Assembly: GCF_900143185.1 (NCBI RefSeq)
Contig: NZ_FSRQ01000002.1
Coordinates: 1 to 64,000, forward strand
Source: Chryseobacterium scophthalmum
Lineage (GTDB): Bacteria; Bacteroidota; Bacteroidia; Flavobacteriales; Weeksellaceae
DNA: 64,000 nt
Reading direction: 5' to 3'
Shown here: positions 18,124 to 27,027 of the stretch, piece after piece
How the letters are laid out: every line of letters starts with the position of its first letter
Position numbering within the stretch: the stretch's first letter is position 1
Translations under genes and position numbers: made by a program
Notes under the pieces: generated by a model
Seen by the model: only the letters and a program-made list of their open reading frames with translations
Database searches by the model: none
Told to the model about the DNA's origin: nothing

Positions 18124-20700
18124 TTATTTCTTCGCTGCCGGTTTCTTAGCCGCAGGCTTTTTCGCTGTTGTCGTTGTCTTCTTAGTCGTAGCCGCTTTCT
18201 TCGCCGCAGGTTTCTTTTTCTCTGCAAAAGCTTTAGGATCTTGGTCGGTAATCCATTTTTTAACCTCATCGATAGAAACGTCTTTCAGCTCGTCTGCTTC
18301 ATACTTGGTATCGTCTTTCTTTTTAGGAATTTTATAAATATTCTTTCCATGTTTTACGATAGGACCCCATCTCGCATTTTCAATTGAGATTTTTTCAGCT
18401 TCCCACTGTTGGATGTAACGGTTAGCTTCTTTTTCCAGTTTGGCTTCTACCAATTCGTTGATGTCGCTTTGAGAAAGGTTTTCGAAGTTATATTTCTTCG
18501 GAACGTTGATAAAAATACTTTTATACTTAATGAAAGGACCAAATCTCCCTGTTCCTTTTGTAATCGGCTCACCTTTGTATGACGCAATGGGTGCATCGGC
18601 TAATTTCTTTTCAGCAATGATTTCTTCCGCACGTTTTTGATCTATAGAAAGAGGATCTTCACCTTTAGGAATACTGATGTAAGTTTCACCCCATTTTACA
18701 TAAGGACCAAATCTTCCGACTCCGACTGATACGGTCTGATCTTCAAAACTATTTAATTCAAAAGGCAATTTGAATAGCTCCAAAGCATCTTCCAGGTTGA
18801 TAGTCGCAATATTTTGTCCGGCCAATAATGATGCGAAAATTGGTTTTTCTTCATCATCCTGCTCTCCAATTTGAATCATGGCTCCAAATCTTCCGATTCT
18901 TGCATGAACATTTTTACCGGTTTTCGGATCTACACCTAATAATCTTTCACCATTCGCACGGTCTGCATTTTCTTCTACATCGGCAATTCTTGGATGGAAC
19001 TTTGAGTAGAAATCGATCATCATTTCTTTCCACTTTTGGGAACCACTTGCAATTTCGTCAAAACTTTCTTCTACTCTTGCAGTAAACCCGAAGTCTAGAA
19101 TTTCACTGAAATTATTCGTTAAGAAATCATTCACAACTTCTCCTATGTCAGTAGGAACAAATTTATTTTTGTCGCCTCCAAATTTTTCGTCAAGAACTTC
19201 TTTTTTGATTTTATCATTTGTTAAAGAGATTTTCACAACCTCTCTTATCTGTGGCTCAATTTCTCTTTTATCAACATATTCACGGTTCTGAATCGTCTGA
19301 ATGGTTGGAGCATAAGTCGATGGACGACCAATTCCCAATTCTTCCAGTTTTCTTACCAATCCGGCTTCTGTATATCTTGCACTCGGTCTTGTAAACTTTT
19401 CCTGTGCCGTAATTTTTTTATAGCTTAAAACTTCACCAACGGTTACTTTTGGCAACAACTTTTCGTTGTTTTCCTCATCATCATCTTCTGTTTTTACAAT
19501 TCCGTATGCTTTAAGGAAACCGTCAAAAATAATAACTTCACCTTGAGCTTCAAAATGCTGTGGAAGTTTGGCATTACCAATTTCGATAACCGTTTTCTCA
19601 ATTTTAGCATTTGCCATCTGTGAAGCCAATGTTCTTCTGTAAATCAACTGGTACAATTTGCTTAACTGCACATCTGCAATTGATTTCACAGAAAAATCTG
19701 TCGGACGGATCGCTTCGTGAGCTTCCTGAGCCGATGAAGATTTTGTAGTATAATTTCTCGGAGAAGAATATTCTGCTCCGTATTCTGATATAATTTGATT
19801 TTTTGCGCCTTCTATTGCTTCCTGAGAAAGGTTTACCGAGTCGGTTCTCATATAGGTAATGAATCCTTCTTCGTAAAGTCTTTGTGCAAGACGCATCGTG
19901 TTGGTCACATTATAACCTAATCTTGAAGAGGCTTCCTGCTGAAGTGTAGAAGTTGTAAACGGTGCAGATGCAGAACGGCTTCCCGGTTTTGTTTCTACAT
20001 TTAAAACTTTAAACTCAACTGTTTTTGCAAGTTCTAAGAATTTTTCAGCTTCTTCTTCTTTTTCGAAATCTTTTTTAAGCTTAGCAGCGATTTCCTGCAT
20101 TGCTTTATTTAAGAAAATTCCGTCTAGTTTGAAGCTTGCTTTTGGAGTAAACTCACGGATTTCTTTTTCTCTTTCAACCACCAATCGTACAGCAACCGAC
20201 TGTACTCTTCCTGCAGAAAGACCTGGTTTTACTTTTTTCCAAAGTACCGGAGACATTTCAAAACCTACAATTCTGTCTAAAACTCTTCTCGCCTGTTGAG
20301 CGTTTACTAAGTTTTGATCAATATCTCTTGGGTTTTCAATTGCTTTAAGAATCGCATTTTTAGTAATCTCGTGGAAAACAATTCTTTTTCTGTTTTCGGG
20401 TTTCAGTTTTAATTCATCTGCCAAATGCCAAGCAATAGCTTCTCCTTCACGGTCTTCATCGGAAGCTAGCCAAACCATTTCGGCTTTCTTTACGGCAGAC
20501 TTTAATTCTGTTACCAATTTCTTTTTGTCGGCAGAAACTTCGTAATCTGGGCTGAAGGTCTCCAAGTCAATCCCCATTCCTTTTTTAGGAAGATCCCGGA
20601 TGTGTCCGAAACTGGATTTTACCTCGAAATCCTTTCCTAAATATTTCTGAATAGTTTTTGCTTTTGCGGGGGACTCAACGATTACTAAATTTTTCGACAT
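18124..20700 (-). CDS. topA: DNA topoisomerase I (type IA)
   Basis: 858 residues, the enzyme that relaxes negative supercoils. The N-terminal Toprim domain (VESPAKAKTIQKYLG at 7-21, ASDEDREGEAIAW near 90) holds the metal site. The catalytic Tyr lies in FITYMRTDSVNLS near residue 280. C-terminal repeats GRFGPYVKW, GRFGPFIKY and RWGPIVKHG are the Toprim-C type rather than zinc fingers, and I see no cysteine in the whole protein. The last 45 residues are a Lys/Ala/Thr tail (KKPAAKK units), as in many Flavobacteriia TopA proteins, probably for DNA binding. The gene is transcribed alone. Confidence 0.97.
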   Translation of the reverse strand: MSKNLVIVESPAKAKTIQKYLGKDFEVKSSFGHIRDLPKKGMGIDLETFSPDYEVSADKKKLVTELKSAVKKAEMVWLASDEDREGEAIAWHLADELKLKPENRKRIVFHEITKNAILKAIENPRDIDQNLVNAQQARRVLDRIVGFEMSPVLWKKVKPGLSAGRVQSVAVRLVVEREKEIREFTPKASFKLDGIFLNKAMQEIAAKLKKDFEKEEEAEKFLELAKTVEFKVLNVETKPGSRSASAPFTTSTLQQEASSRLGYNVTNTMRLAQRLYEEGFITYMRTDSVNLSQEAIEGAKNQIISEYGAEYSSPRNYTTKSSSAQEAHEAIRPTDFSVKSIADVQLSKLYQLIYRRTLASQMANAKIEKTVIEIGNAKLPQHFEAQGEVIIFDGFLKAYGIVKTEDDDEENNEKLLPKVTVGEVLSYKKITAQEKFTRPSARYTEAGLVRKLEELGIGRPSTYAPTIQTIQNREYVDKREIEPQIREVVKISLTNDKIKKEVLDEKFGGDKNKFVPTDIGEVVNDFLTNNFSEILDFGFTARVEESFDEIASGSQKWKEMMIDFYSKFHPRIADVEENADRANGERLLGVDPKTGKNVHARIGRFGAMIQIGEQDDEEKPIFASLLAGQNIATINLEDALELFKLPFELNSFEDQTVSVGVGRFGPYVKWGETYISIPKGEDPLSIDQKRAEEIIAEKKLADAPIASYKGEPITKGTGRFGPFIKYKSIFINVPKKYNFENLSQSDINELVEAKLEKEANRYIQQWEAEKISIENARWGPIVKHGKNIYKIPKKKDDTKYEADELKDVSIDEVKKWITDQDPKAFAEKKKPAAKKAATTKKTTTTAKKPAAKKPAAKK

Positions 20701-20714
20701 ATTGAAAATTTTTG

Positions 20715-20722
20715 CAAAAGTA
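20715..20722 (-). promoter_or_regulatory. Probable topA -7 element
   Basis: TACTTTTG followed by C on the minus strand matches TAnnTTTGC, 15 bases before the topA ATG. The leader would be about 10 bases. Confidence 0.5.
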
Positions 20723-20926
20723 AAGCTTTTTTATTAGATGAGTTTTGCTAAATGATTTTATTTACCCCTTGAAATGGCTCAAATCAAGGTTTTTTAGATA
20801 TTTTTTTTGAAAGTAAAAAGCCATTCCCCAATCGATTACCAAATAAAAAAAGGTAATCTGAGAAAAGCTCTTCTTTTAATAAAATAGACAAAATCGTTTA
20901 GGGTATTTGATATTTTAAATAACATA

Positions 20927-20964
20927 GGCTTAAAGAATTGAGTTGTTTTTAAATTCTTTAAGCC
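20927..20964 (-). terminator. 13-bp hairpin after the T9SS cargo gene
   Basis: GGCTTAAAGAATT (20927-20939) pairs perfectly with 20952-20964 across a 12-base loop, beginning 8 bases past the stop at 20973. The T content after it on the minus strand is poor (tatgttattt), so termination may be incomplete. Confidence 0.6.
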
Positions 20965-20972
20965 TTATGCAG

Positions 20973-23900
20973 TTATTTTTTTATAATTTTAACTACTGTT
21001 TCAGAATTATTAATTCTTACCAAGTAAATCCCTCCTACCAAGCCAGAGACATTGGTAAAATTGTTTTCAAACTTTCCTGATTTTACCATTTGACCTGCCG
21101 TATTGTAAATTTGAAAATAATAATCTTTATCTTCAGTTGCCTTAATATACAATCGATCTTGTACCGGATTTGGGAAAAGAGTAATCTTGTTTTCTTTTAT
21201 CTTTTCAGAAATCTCATCTTTGCTGAAAACATTTGAAGCTCGTACAGCAGAACCTGGTGTTACAGGAATTGCCGGAATAGCACCTTCTTCGTCTCCGTTT
21301 TGATTGTATTTTACTTTAACACATCGGCAATTCATCCCAAAATAAGGATCATTATTATCATGGAAAGCAATAAAACGATTCGCTGCAGAAGCCGTATCAA
21401 ATAAAATATTAATTGGTCTGCCAATATAATTTGAGTTTAAAGCAGCCGTCCAAACACCGGGATATTGAAAATTATTTACTCCATAAGTTCCAACGGGAGT
21501 TTGATTTGCCAACACACTTCTAAAACCACGCGACCCAGAATTAGGATAATTTCCTACAGCATAAGCCGGATTATTGAAAACAAAACCAATACTTGCATTA
21601 GCAGAATTTTTTACGGGTACTCCCAAATAATCAGCGGTCAAGCTATAACTTGTTGCCACTTTTTTATCTTTTTTATACCAAGGCGAAAGACCAAAATCTC
21701 TATTGGTAACAATTGCCACATCTGTGAGATCTGGAATTCTCCATCCTTCAGGACAAGGATCGAAAGGCGATTTTTTACCACCTCTTCCCCATCGGTCATT
21801 GGCAACATTCGGCTCATTTAAAAGCCAGTCTGTACCATTAGTATAATTCGGAACCGCACCATTATAAGGAGCAAAAGAACTTGGAATCATATAAACCAAA
21901 GGGTTTTCTACTGAGTAAGAAAGCACTTTCGCTACTTTTTCGTTTACTTTATCACTTGCTAAAATATTTGCATTGGATGCATCTGTATATGTATTGTAAG
22001 GAATAATATAATTTCCTGACGTGTTGTTGTATGAAGCCGCATTAAGTGTAGTATAAGCAATCGCTCCAGTTGAATTCGTGTTTCCTAAAAATATATCATA
22101 AGAAGTTCTGTCAGCATATTGAAATGAAGGAATTGGATCTTTTCTTCCCCATTGATATTGCAATCCTGTAGAAGCTTTAATTTTTAAATATTCCTGAACT
22201 GTGGGAGCTAGAGGATTAGCAACAACCGGAAAAGCATCGACTGCACCAAGATTCCGATCCATAAATTCTGTTTTTAAAACATCACCTTTAGGAACATAAT
22301 TTACATAATTAGTCGCTACTGCATTAGGAGTTTCAGTTGCATAAATATTAGATTCTATCGCTGTATCTGTTACCCAAATATGCCATGACCAGTAAACAGG
22401 ATTTGTAATACTTCCGTTATGTAAAGTAACCACAGCATTTCCGCTTTGATTAGCGCCTAAATTAACCGCAATTTTAGAATTTGATAAATCCGTCAATGAT
22501 CCCGGTGAAGGATTTATAATATTTACTGAATTAATTAAATCTGTGTTAGTTGTCCAGAGAACATTAACCTTCAGATCATTAAAGCTGGAAGTGTTTAAAA
22601 TATCTGGATTATTCAGCAATTGACTCTGAACAGAAAATGCTTTAGCTACAGGGATTTCAACAGTTGAAGACACTGTAGACTTTACAACCTGATATGTGTT
22701 TGGATTATCTAACCCAACTGTATATTCAGAAATTGGGTTTATATATTCTGTAGGAAAATCATAATCATTAAGCTGAAATAACGGATCTTTAATACATCTA
22801 CAAGCATTAGCATCCGAAGTTTTGGCAGTTGATAATGGCATATACCAATATCTGCCTTTAATGGTCGGGTTTGCCGAATCTGGAGTATCTCCCTGATATT
22901 TATCTGGAAGCATAAATAGCATACGTGAGCTTACAGCCGGAGTTGTATCATAAAATCGTGTCATCGTTGAAGTCCACAAACCTACATGATGCTGGTCTGT
23001 ATATTGCCCTCCCTGAGTATTGATAATAACATGCCCAGTTCCGGGAAACATACCCATACTATTTCCTCCAACATTTGATAAATTAAAACCAACGTTAGGA
23101 AATACTTTAAATCCCGTCATGAAAGCTGGAACATTATTATCATTTGGTTTTATGATATGATATCCATTAGATTCGAAGGCATTCTTCCCGATATTTGTTC
23201 TTGTTCCAAATGGAGAAAAATCTACCCTTATATTATCAACATATCCACCGGAAGCTAAATTAGCAACAAGCATTGAAGGAATTCGCCATCCGTTCGGGCA
23301 AGGGTCAAATGAAGATTTATTTCTATACGGAGCGCTGCTTGCATCACTTGTATAATCTGTATTGAGTCTACCTTTGGCATTATCTGACCATAAATTGAGC
23401 TCAGTGAGTCTACTATCTGTCAAAGCTACAGTTCTTCCAAACCAATTAATCATAAGATTTGCGTTGTTATTGTAATAAGCAGGGCCCGAATTATCATCTT
23501 TATTTACATAAATAAGACTTAACGGATTTTTTACAGAAAGCTTCATATTATTATCTACAGTTGCATTAGATAATAAGACGAATTTTCTAAGGTCATCAAA
23601 ATTAACAGCACCAGTAAAGTTTTTTGCTCCTCTATGACGCACTCTTCCAATAGAACCAGAAACCTCATAAAAATCATTCCCTCTATAAACCAAAGCAGGA
23701 ATAGGATCTTTTCTTCCCCATTGATATAACAGACCTCCATTTTTATTCCAATCATCCGCAGTAATTGAGTTACTTAAAGCACCTAGGTTTCTATCCATCC
23801 ATTTCCATTCTGCATCAGGAATTACTTCTACCGTACCGTCGCTTTTTTCTCTTTTAACGCCTGCAAAACTTTTGTAGGTTGATCCATTGGTAGGGTCTTC

Positions 23901-24416
23901 GGTAACCCAAATATGCCAGGACCAAAAAATTTCTCCATTTACTCTAAAAACGACAACCGCATTGCCTTCTTTTGATTTATTTACAGGTACTTTTATTTTA
24001 GCACTTTCTCCAGAACCCTCGATTTCCAGGCTGTAATCCAATCCCGACTTGATCAGACCATGATTATCTTCCCAAAGAACATCTGCTGTAATATTTCCGT
24101 CCGGAATACCAGAATAACCTAAAAATTTATAGCCAGACCACATGGCATAAGCCTTTTTCACAGGAATATAAATTCCGTCGTTCGCTTGTGAAGGTTCGAA
24201 AATATAACTATTCGGAGCCTTCATCCAATCTTTTGCAGCGACTCTCTCGGTGTTTCCGTTACTTTTATCGGGAAACTTACTACCTAAAGTATCTGTTTTT
24301 TTTATCAATGCTGAATGTTCTGATTTACAAAAAGTATTTTTTGATTCTAAATTTTGAGCATCAACAGAAAAGAAACAGAATGCTGCCGCAACACTGTAAA
24401 AGTATTTTTTATTCAT
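20973..24416 (-). CDS. Large secreted protein with duplicated domain and Type IX (Por) sorting tail
   Basis: 1147 residues. A signal peptide (about 1-20, ending VDAQ) targets the Sec pathway. The last 75 residues (ITLFPNPVQDRLYIKA...YNTAGQMVKSG...GGIYLVRI) are the type A C-terminal signal recognised by the Type IX system. The middle is an internal duplication. Each half has WSWHIWVT, then MDRNLGA, LLYQWGRKDPIP or LQYQWGRKDPIP, and later DPCPNGWRIP or DPCPEGWRIP. This matches the domain often labelled Fibrobacter succinogenes major paralogous-like, of unknown function. The cargo is probably displayed on the cell surface or released. It is a monocistronic gene. Confidence 0.9.
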   Translation of the reverse strand: MNKKYFYSVAAAFCFFSVDAQNLESKNTFCKSEHSALIKKTDTLGSKFPDKSNGNTERVAAKDWMKAPNSYIFEPSQANDGIYIPVKKAYAMWSGYKFLGYSGIPDGNITADVLWEDNHGLIKSGLDYSLEIEGSGESAKIKVPVNKSKEGNAVVVFRVNGEIFWSWHIWVTEDPTNGSTYKSFAGVKREKSDGTVEVIPDAEWKWMDRNLGALSNSITADDWNKNGGLLYQWGRKDPIPALVYRGNDFYEVSGSIGRVRHRGAKNFTGAVNFDDLRKFVLLSNATVDNNMKLSVKNPLSLIYVNKDDNSGPAYYNNNANLMINWFGRTVALTDSRLTELNLWSDNAKGRLNTDYTSDASSAPYRNKSSFDPCPNGWRIPSMLVANLASGGYVDNIRVDFSPFGTRTNIGKNAFESNGYHIIKPNDNNVPAFMTGFKVFPNVGFNLSNVGGNSMGMFPGTGHVIINTQGGQYTDQHHVGLWTSTMTRFYDTTPAVSSRMLFMLPDKYQGDTPDSANPTIKGRYWYMPLSTAKTSDANACRCIKDPLFQLNDYDFPTEYINPISEYTVGLDNPNTYQVVKSTVSSTVEIPVAKAFSVQSQLLNNPDILNTSSFNDLKVNVLWTTNTDLINSVNIINPSPGSLTDLSNSKIAVNLGANQSGNAVVTLHNGSITNPVYWSWHIWVTDTAIESNIYATETPNAVATNYVNYVPKGDVLKTEFMDRNLGAVDAFPVVANPLAPTVQEYLKIKASTGLQYQWGRKDPIPSFQYADRTSYDIFLGNTNSTGAIAYTTLNAASYNNTSGNYIIPYNTYTDASNANILASDKVNEKVAKVLSYSVENPLVYMIPSSFAPYNGAVPNYTNGTDWLLNEPNVANDRWGRGGKKSPFDPCPEGWRIPDLTDVAIVTNRDFGLSPWYKKDKKVATSYSLTADYLGVPVKNSANASIGFVFNNPAYAVGNYPNSGSRGFRSVLANQTPVGTYGVNNFQYPGVWTAALNSNYIGRPINILFDTASAANRFIAFHDNNDPYFGMNCRCVKVKYNQNGDEEGAIPAIPVTPGSAVRASNVFSKDEISEKIKENKITLFPNPVQDRLYIKATEDKDYYFQIYNTAGQMVKSGKFENNFTNVSGLVGGIYLVRINNSETVVKIIKK

Positions 24417-24573
24417 ATTATAATTTGATCCCGCAATCTAAAAATAAAATTCACACAAACACAACATAAAATAAAAATATTAACTAAATAAAAATATATA
24501 AAACATTTATTATGTATAATCAATAAACATATTCACATATGTATGAAAATTTCATTCCAAATTATTTCGCGCA

Positions 24574-24581
24574 CAAAAGTA
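24574..24581 (-). promoter_or_regulatory. Possible -7 element for the T9SS cargo gene
   Basis: TACTTTTG on the minus strand fits TAnnTTTG but is about 160 bases upstream of the ATG at 24416 and lacks a clear TTG box. The rest of the 276-base intergenic stretch is AT-rich with no other signal seen. Confidence 0.3.
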
Positions 24582-24692
24582 CAATATTAGACTCATTATA
24601 TACATAAGTCCGAATTAACTTTCATTAAGATTAATGAAAATTTAAAATAGTTTAAAACTGAAAATCAGAAGTTGTTTTAAATAGAATAAAAC

Positions 24693-25832
24693 TTAAGGTA
24701 GCAGATAATTTTTGTAAAGTTCTGAGGTAAATCTACCTCTTACAATGTTTTGAAAGCTTGCAAAAACAATAAAATTGAATAAGAATAAAGCGATAATAAA
24801 AGCGTAAATCGTCTTTTTGGTATTTGACGAAACTACATACATCGTATTGGGAATAATGATATAGGCAAAACCTATAAAAGCACCTGCCAATCTGGAAGAA
24901 AATATACTATTGTTTCTAAAAATAAAATACATACATATTCCCATCACGGCGTAAACCTTATGATATTCATAATAAGGGAATTTTTCCATCATTTTATCAT
25001 CAAACGTAAACAAGAAAAATGTAAGAATTGCCATCATCGCCTCCGGAATACCAATACCTCCATTCAATCTTTCTGCAGATTGGTTCATGTATCCGTTGAA
25101 ACCTTCGACAAGCATACTGTCTGAGGTGACACCCGTCAGAAAATCTCCGAATACTCTGTAAATCTCAAATGGTGAAGCGATAATTGAACCGATAATTAAA
25201 ATCAGCATCCAATATCTGTTTAAAGGAACACGAACCAGCCAATACATGGGTAAAAAAAGGTAACAAACATTATGAATACCTGAAGCAATGAAAATCCAGA
25301 AAAGATAATGAATAAGCTTTCTTTCTTTAATATAACGTAAAGCAAAATACACAATAAAAGTCCCCAGATTCTGTCTTATCTGTCCGCTTTCCCCAATAAA
25401 AAAGCCCGGAATAAACATAAACAAAGTGAAAGTAAAGGGATAGAAAGTATTATCGTCAGTATATTCTACTTTAAAAAATACGGCGCAAATAGCAATAATC
25501 AACGTAAGAACATAAAACGGTGCGTTAAACACATTGAGCAATACTTTATTAATCAATGCAAAAAGCCATTCTAAATCAACATTTTGAGACCCGTGAATAT
25601 GTAATGCTTTTAGAAGTATATTGATATATTCTTTGGTATCTGCATACACATAAATCATTACATAACTTCCATAATCTGGTCCCACATTCTCACGAAGTCC
25701 CGCAACAATCATTAAATAGATTCCTAAAAACCAAAACCATTTTTTTTCAACCTTATTTCCAAAGACTTCCTGAACGCTAAAAAACAGCATGTAAACAATA
25801 GCAATCAGATAATAAGGGTGCAGTAAACTCAT
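24693..25832 (-). CDS. EpsG-like polytopic membrane protein
   Basis: 379 residues with about ten membrane segments. The N-terminal pattern YLIAIVYMLFFSVQE...FWFLGIYLMIVAGLRENVGPDYGSYVMIY (the R-xx-xG-xDYxxY motif) is that of the EpsG family, implicated in exopolysaccharide polymerisation or export. It starts 3 bases after the upstream membrane protein gene, so the pair is one operon. The window's other polysaccharide genes (9108-14715) are 10 kb away and on the same strand, so a link between the two groups is only possible. Confidence 0.8.
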   Translation of the reverse strand: MSLLHPYYLIAIVYMLFFSVQEVFGNKVEKKWFWFLGIYLMIVAGLRENVGPDYGSYVMIYVYADTKEYINILLKALHIHGSQNVDLEWLFALINKVLLNVFNAPFYVLTLIIAICAVFFKVEYTDDNTFYPFTFTLFMFIPGFFIGESGQIRQNLGTFIVYFALRYIKERKLIHYLFWIFIASGIHNVCYLFLPMYWLVRVPLNRYWMLILIIGSIIASPFEIYRVFGDFLTGVTSDSMLVEGFNGYMNQSAERLNGGIGIPEAMMAILTFFLFTFDDKMMEKFPYYEYHKVYAVMGICMYFIFRNNSIFSSRLAGAFIGFAYIIIPNTMYVVSSNTKKTIYAFIIALFLFNFIVFASFQNIVRGRFTSELYKNYLLP

Positions 25833-25835
25833 CGT

Positions 25836-26837
25836 TTAATTATATAATTTTTTTAAATCATGACACGCCACCAATGCGCCTGTGAGAATAAGTGGTAAAA
25901 ATAATCTTACTTCCCAAAAAAGCCCAACCAAAGTAATCATTACAATATAAGGCATTGAAAAGAATACATACTTTTTTAAAACCAGTCTGTTTTCGCTACC
26001 TGCGCAAAGTTGATACATAAAATAAAGTGCAATCATCGAAAACAGCAATCCGGCAAGATTGAAAGGACTTGTAAAATTAGCAACAACATACACGCCTTCC
26101 ATAAAAGACGTTTCTTCGTGGCTCAAAAATATTCTTAAACCTAAATATGGAATCAGGAAAGATAAAAGTAAAGGAATCACTTTCCAAATAAATTGAAAAT
26201 TTTTCCGCTTTATTTCTTCTATGTTGAAAAAAACTGAAGCAAAAAAAGCAATATTAAGACATGCAGTTTCCCTCACAAGAGTTGATACCGCAATGAGAAT
26301 GATCAACATATAAAAAAACACGTTTTTACCGGTATGAAGATATTTTAAAGTCAAAACAATTCCAACTAAATAGCAAAACAAAGCAATTGTATCGCAGTTT
26401 GAAGGAGTATATTGAGTCATGACAATAAAGAAAATCATCAAAAGATGAACAATTCTTCTCCCCATCACATTCGAAAAAAGATCAACCGATTTAAATTTTA
26501 AAACCGCATTAATAATTCCAGAACACAAAATAAAAAAGAAGGTATTCATCAAAAAAAGACCGTGATAAAACGGAGTTCCATTTTTAATGAGAAGATTTTT
26601 AAAAGGCAAAAGATTATTGATACAATATTCTATAAAATCTGTCATATAAATGCTCAGATAATTAGGGATTATTCGGTACGAATAGACCGAAGAAAACAAG
26701 AAATCCGGTGGTCTTTCAGAAGTTTTAAAATGAGTATAAGAAGACTCGAACCCATAATACGACATGAAGAACAGCAGAAACGGTAAAATTACTACAAACA
26801 GAAATCCGGATAATTTTTCATCAAATGTTTTCAACAT
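25836..26837 (-). CDS. Polytopic membrane protein of unknown function
   Basis: 333 residues from ATG 26837 (a TTG at 26846 would add three). About nine hydrophobic segments alternate with short charged loops. A hydrophilic stretch FESSYTHFKTSERPPDFLFSSVYSYRIIPNYLS follows the first segment. The topology resembles membrane glycosyltransferases or O-antigen-type proteins such as the GT-C class, with the first loop facing out, but no catalytic motif is certain. It is coupled to the EpsG-like gene and probably works with it. Confidence 0.7.
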   Translation of the reverse strand: MLKTFDEKLSGFLFVVILPFLLFFMSYYGFESSYTHFKTSERPPDFLFSSVYSYRIIPNYLSIYMTDFIEYCINNLLPFKNLLIKNGTPFYHGLFLMNTFFFILCSGIINAVLKFKSVDLFSNVMGRRIVHLLMIFFIVMTQYTPSNCDTIALFCYLVGIVLTLKYLHTGKNVFFYMLIILIAVSTLVRETACLNIAFFASVFFNIEEIKRKNFQFIWKVIPLLLSFLIPYLGLRIFLSHEETSFMEGVYVVANFTSPFNLAGLLFSMIALYFMYQLCAGSENRLVLKKYVFFSMPYIVMITLVGLFWEVRLFLPLILTGALVACHDLKKLYN

Positions 26838-26978
26838 ACAAAACAATTGCGTCTTTTAAGAATAATTTACTGCCAAATATAATCTGGCAATAAGGGAACT
26901 TTTACAAAAGTATAAGTTTTTTTCATTTTACATTAAATATTTTATTGATTTTCAGTTAAAACTTATCAAATAATTGTT

Positions 26979-27007
26979 TTGAACTACTACTTAAAAATTT
27001 AAATTTG
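26979..27007 (+). promoter_or_regulatory. Promoter of the first pigment operon
   Basis: TTG at 26979-26981 and TAAATTTG at 27000-27007 are separated by 18 bases, a good match to the Flavobacteriia consensus TTG-(17-23)-TAnnTTTG. The ATG at 27028 is 20 bases further on. Confidence 0.7.
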
Positions 27008-27027
27008 CAAACTTGATTCAAGAAACC

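Noticed and set aside
17990..18337. Plus-strand open frame with Ala/Phe-rich peptide opposite the topA tail
   Set aside because: It is the antisense of the Lys/Ala-rich topA tail and includes the terminator and REP DNA. No independent coding evidence.
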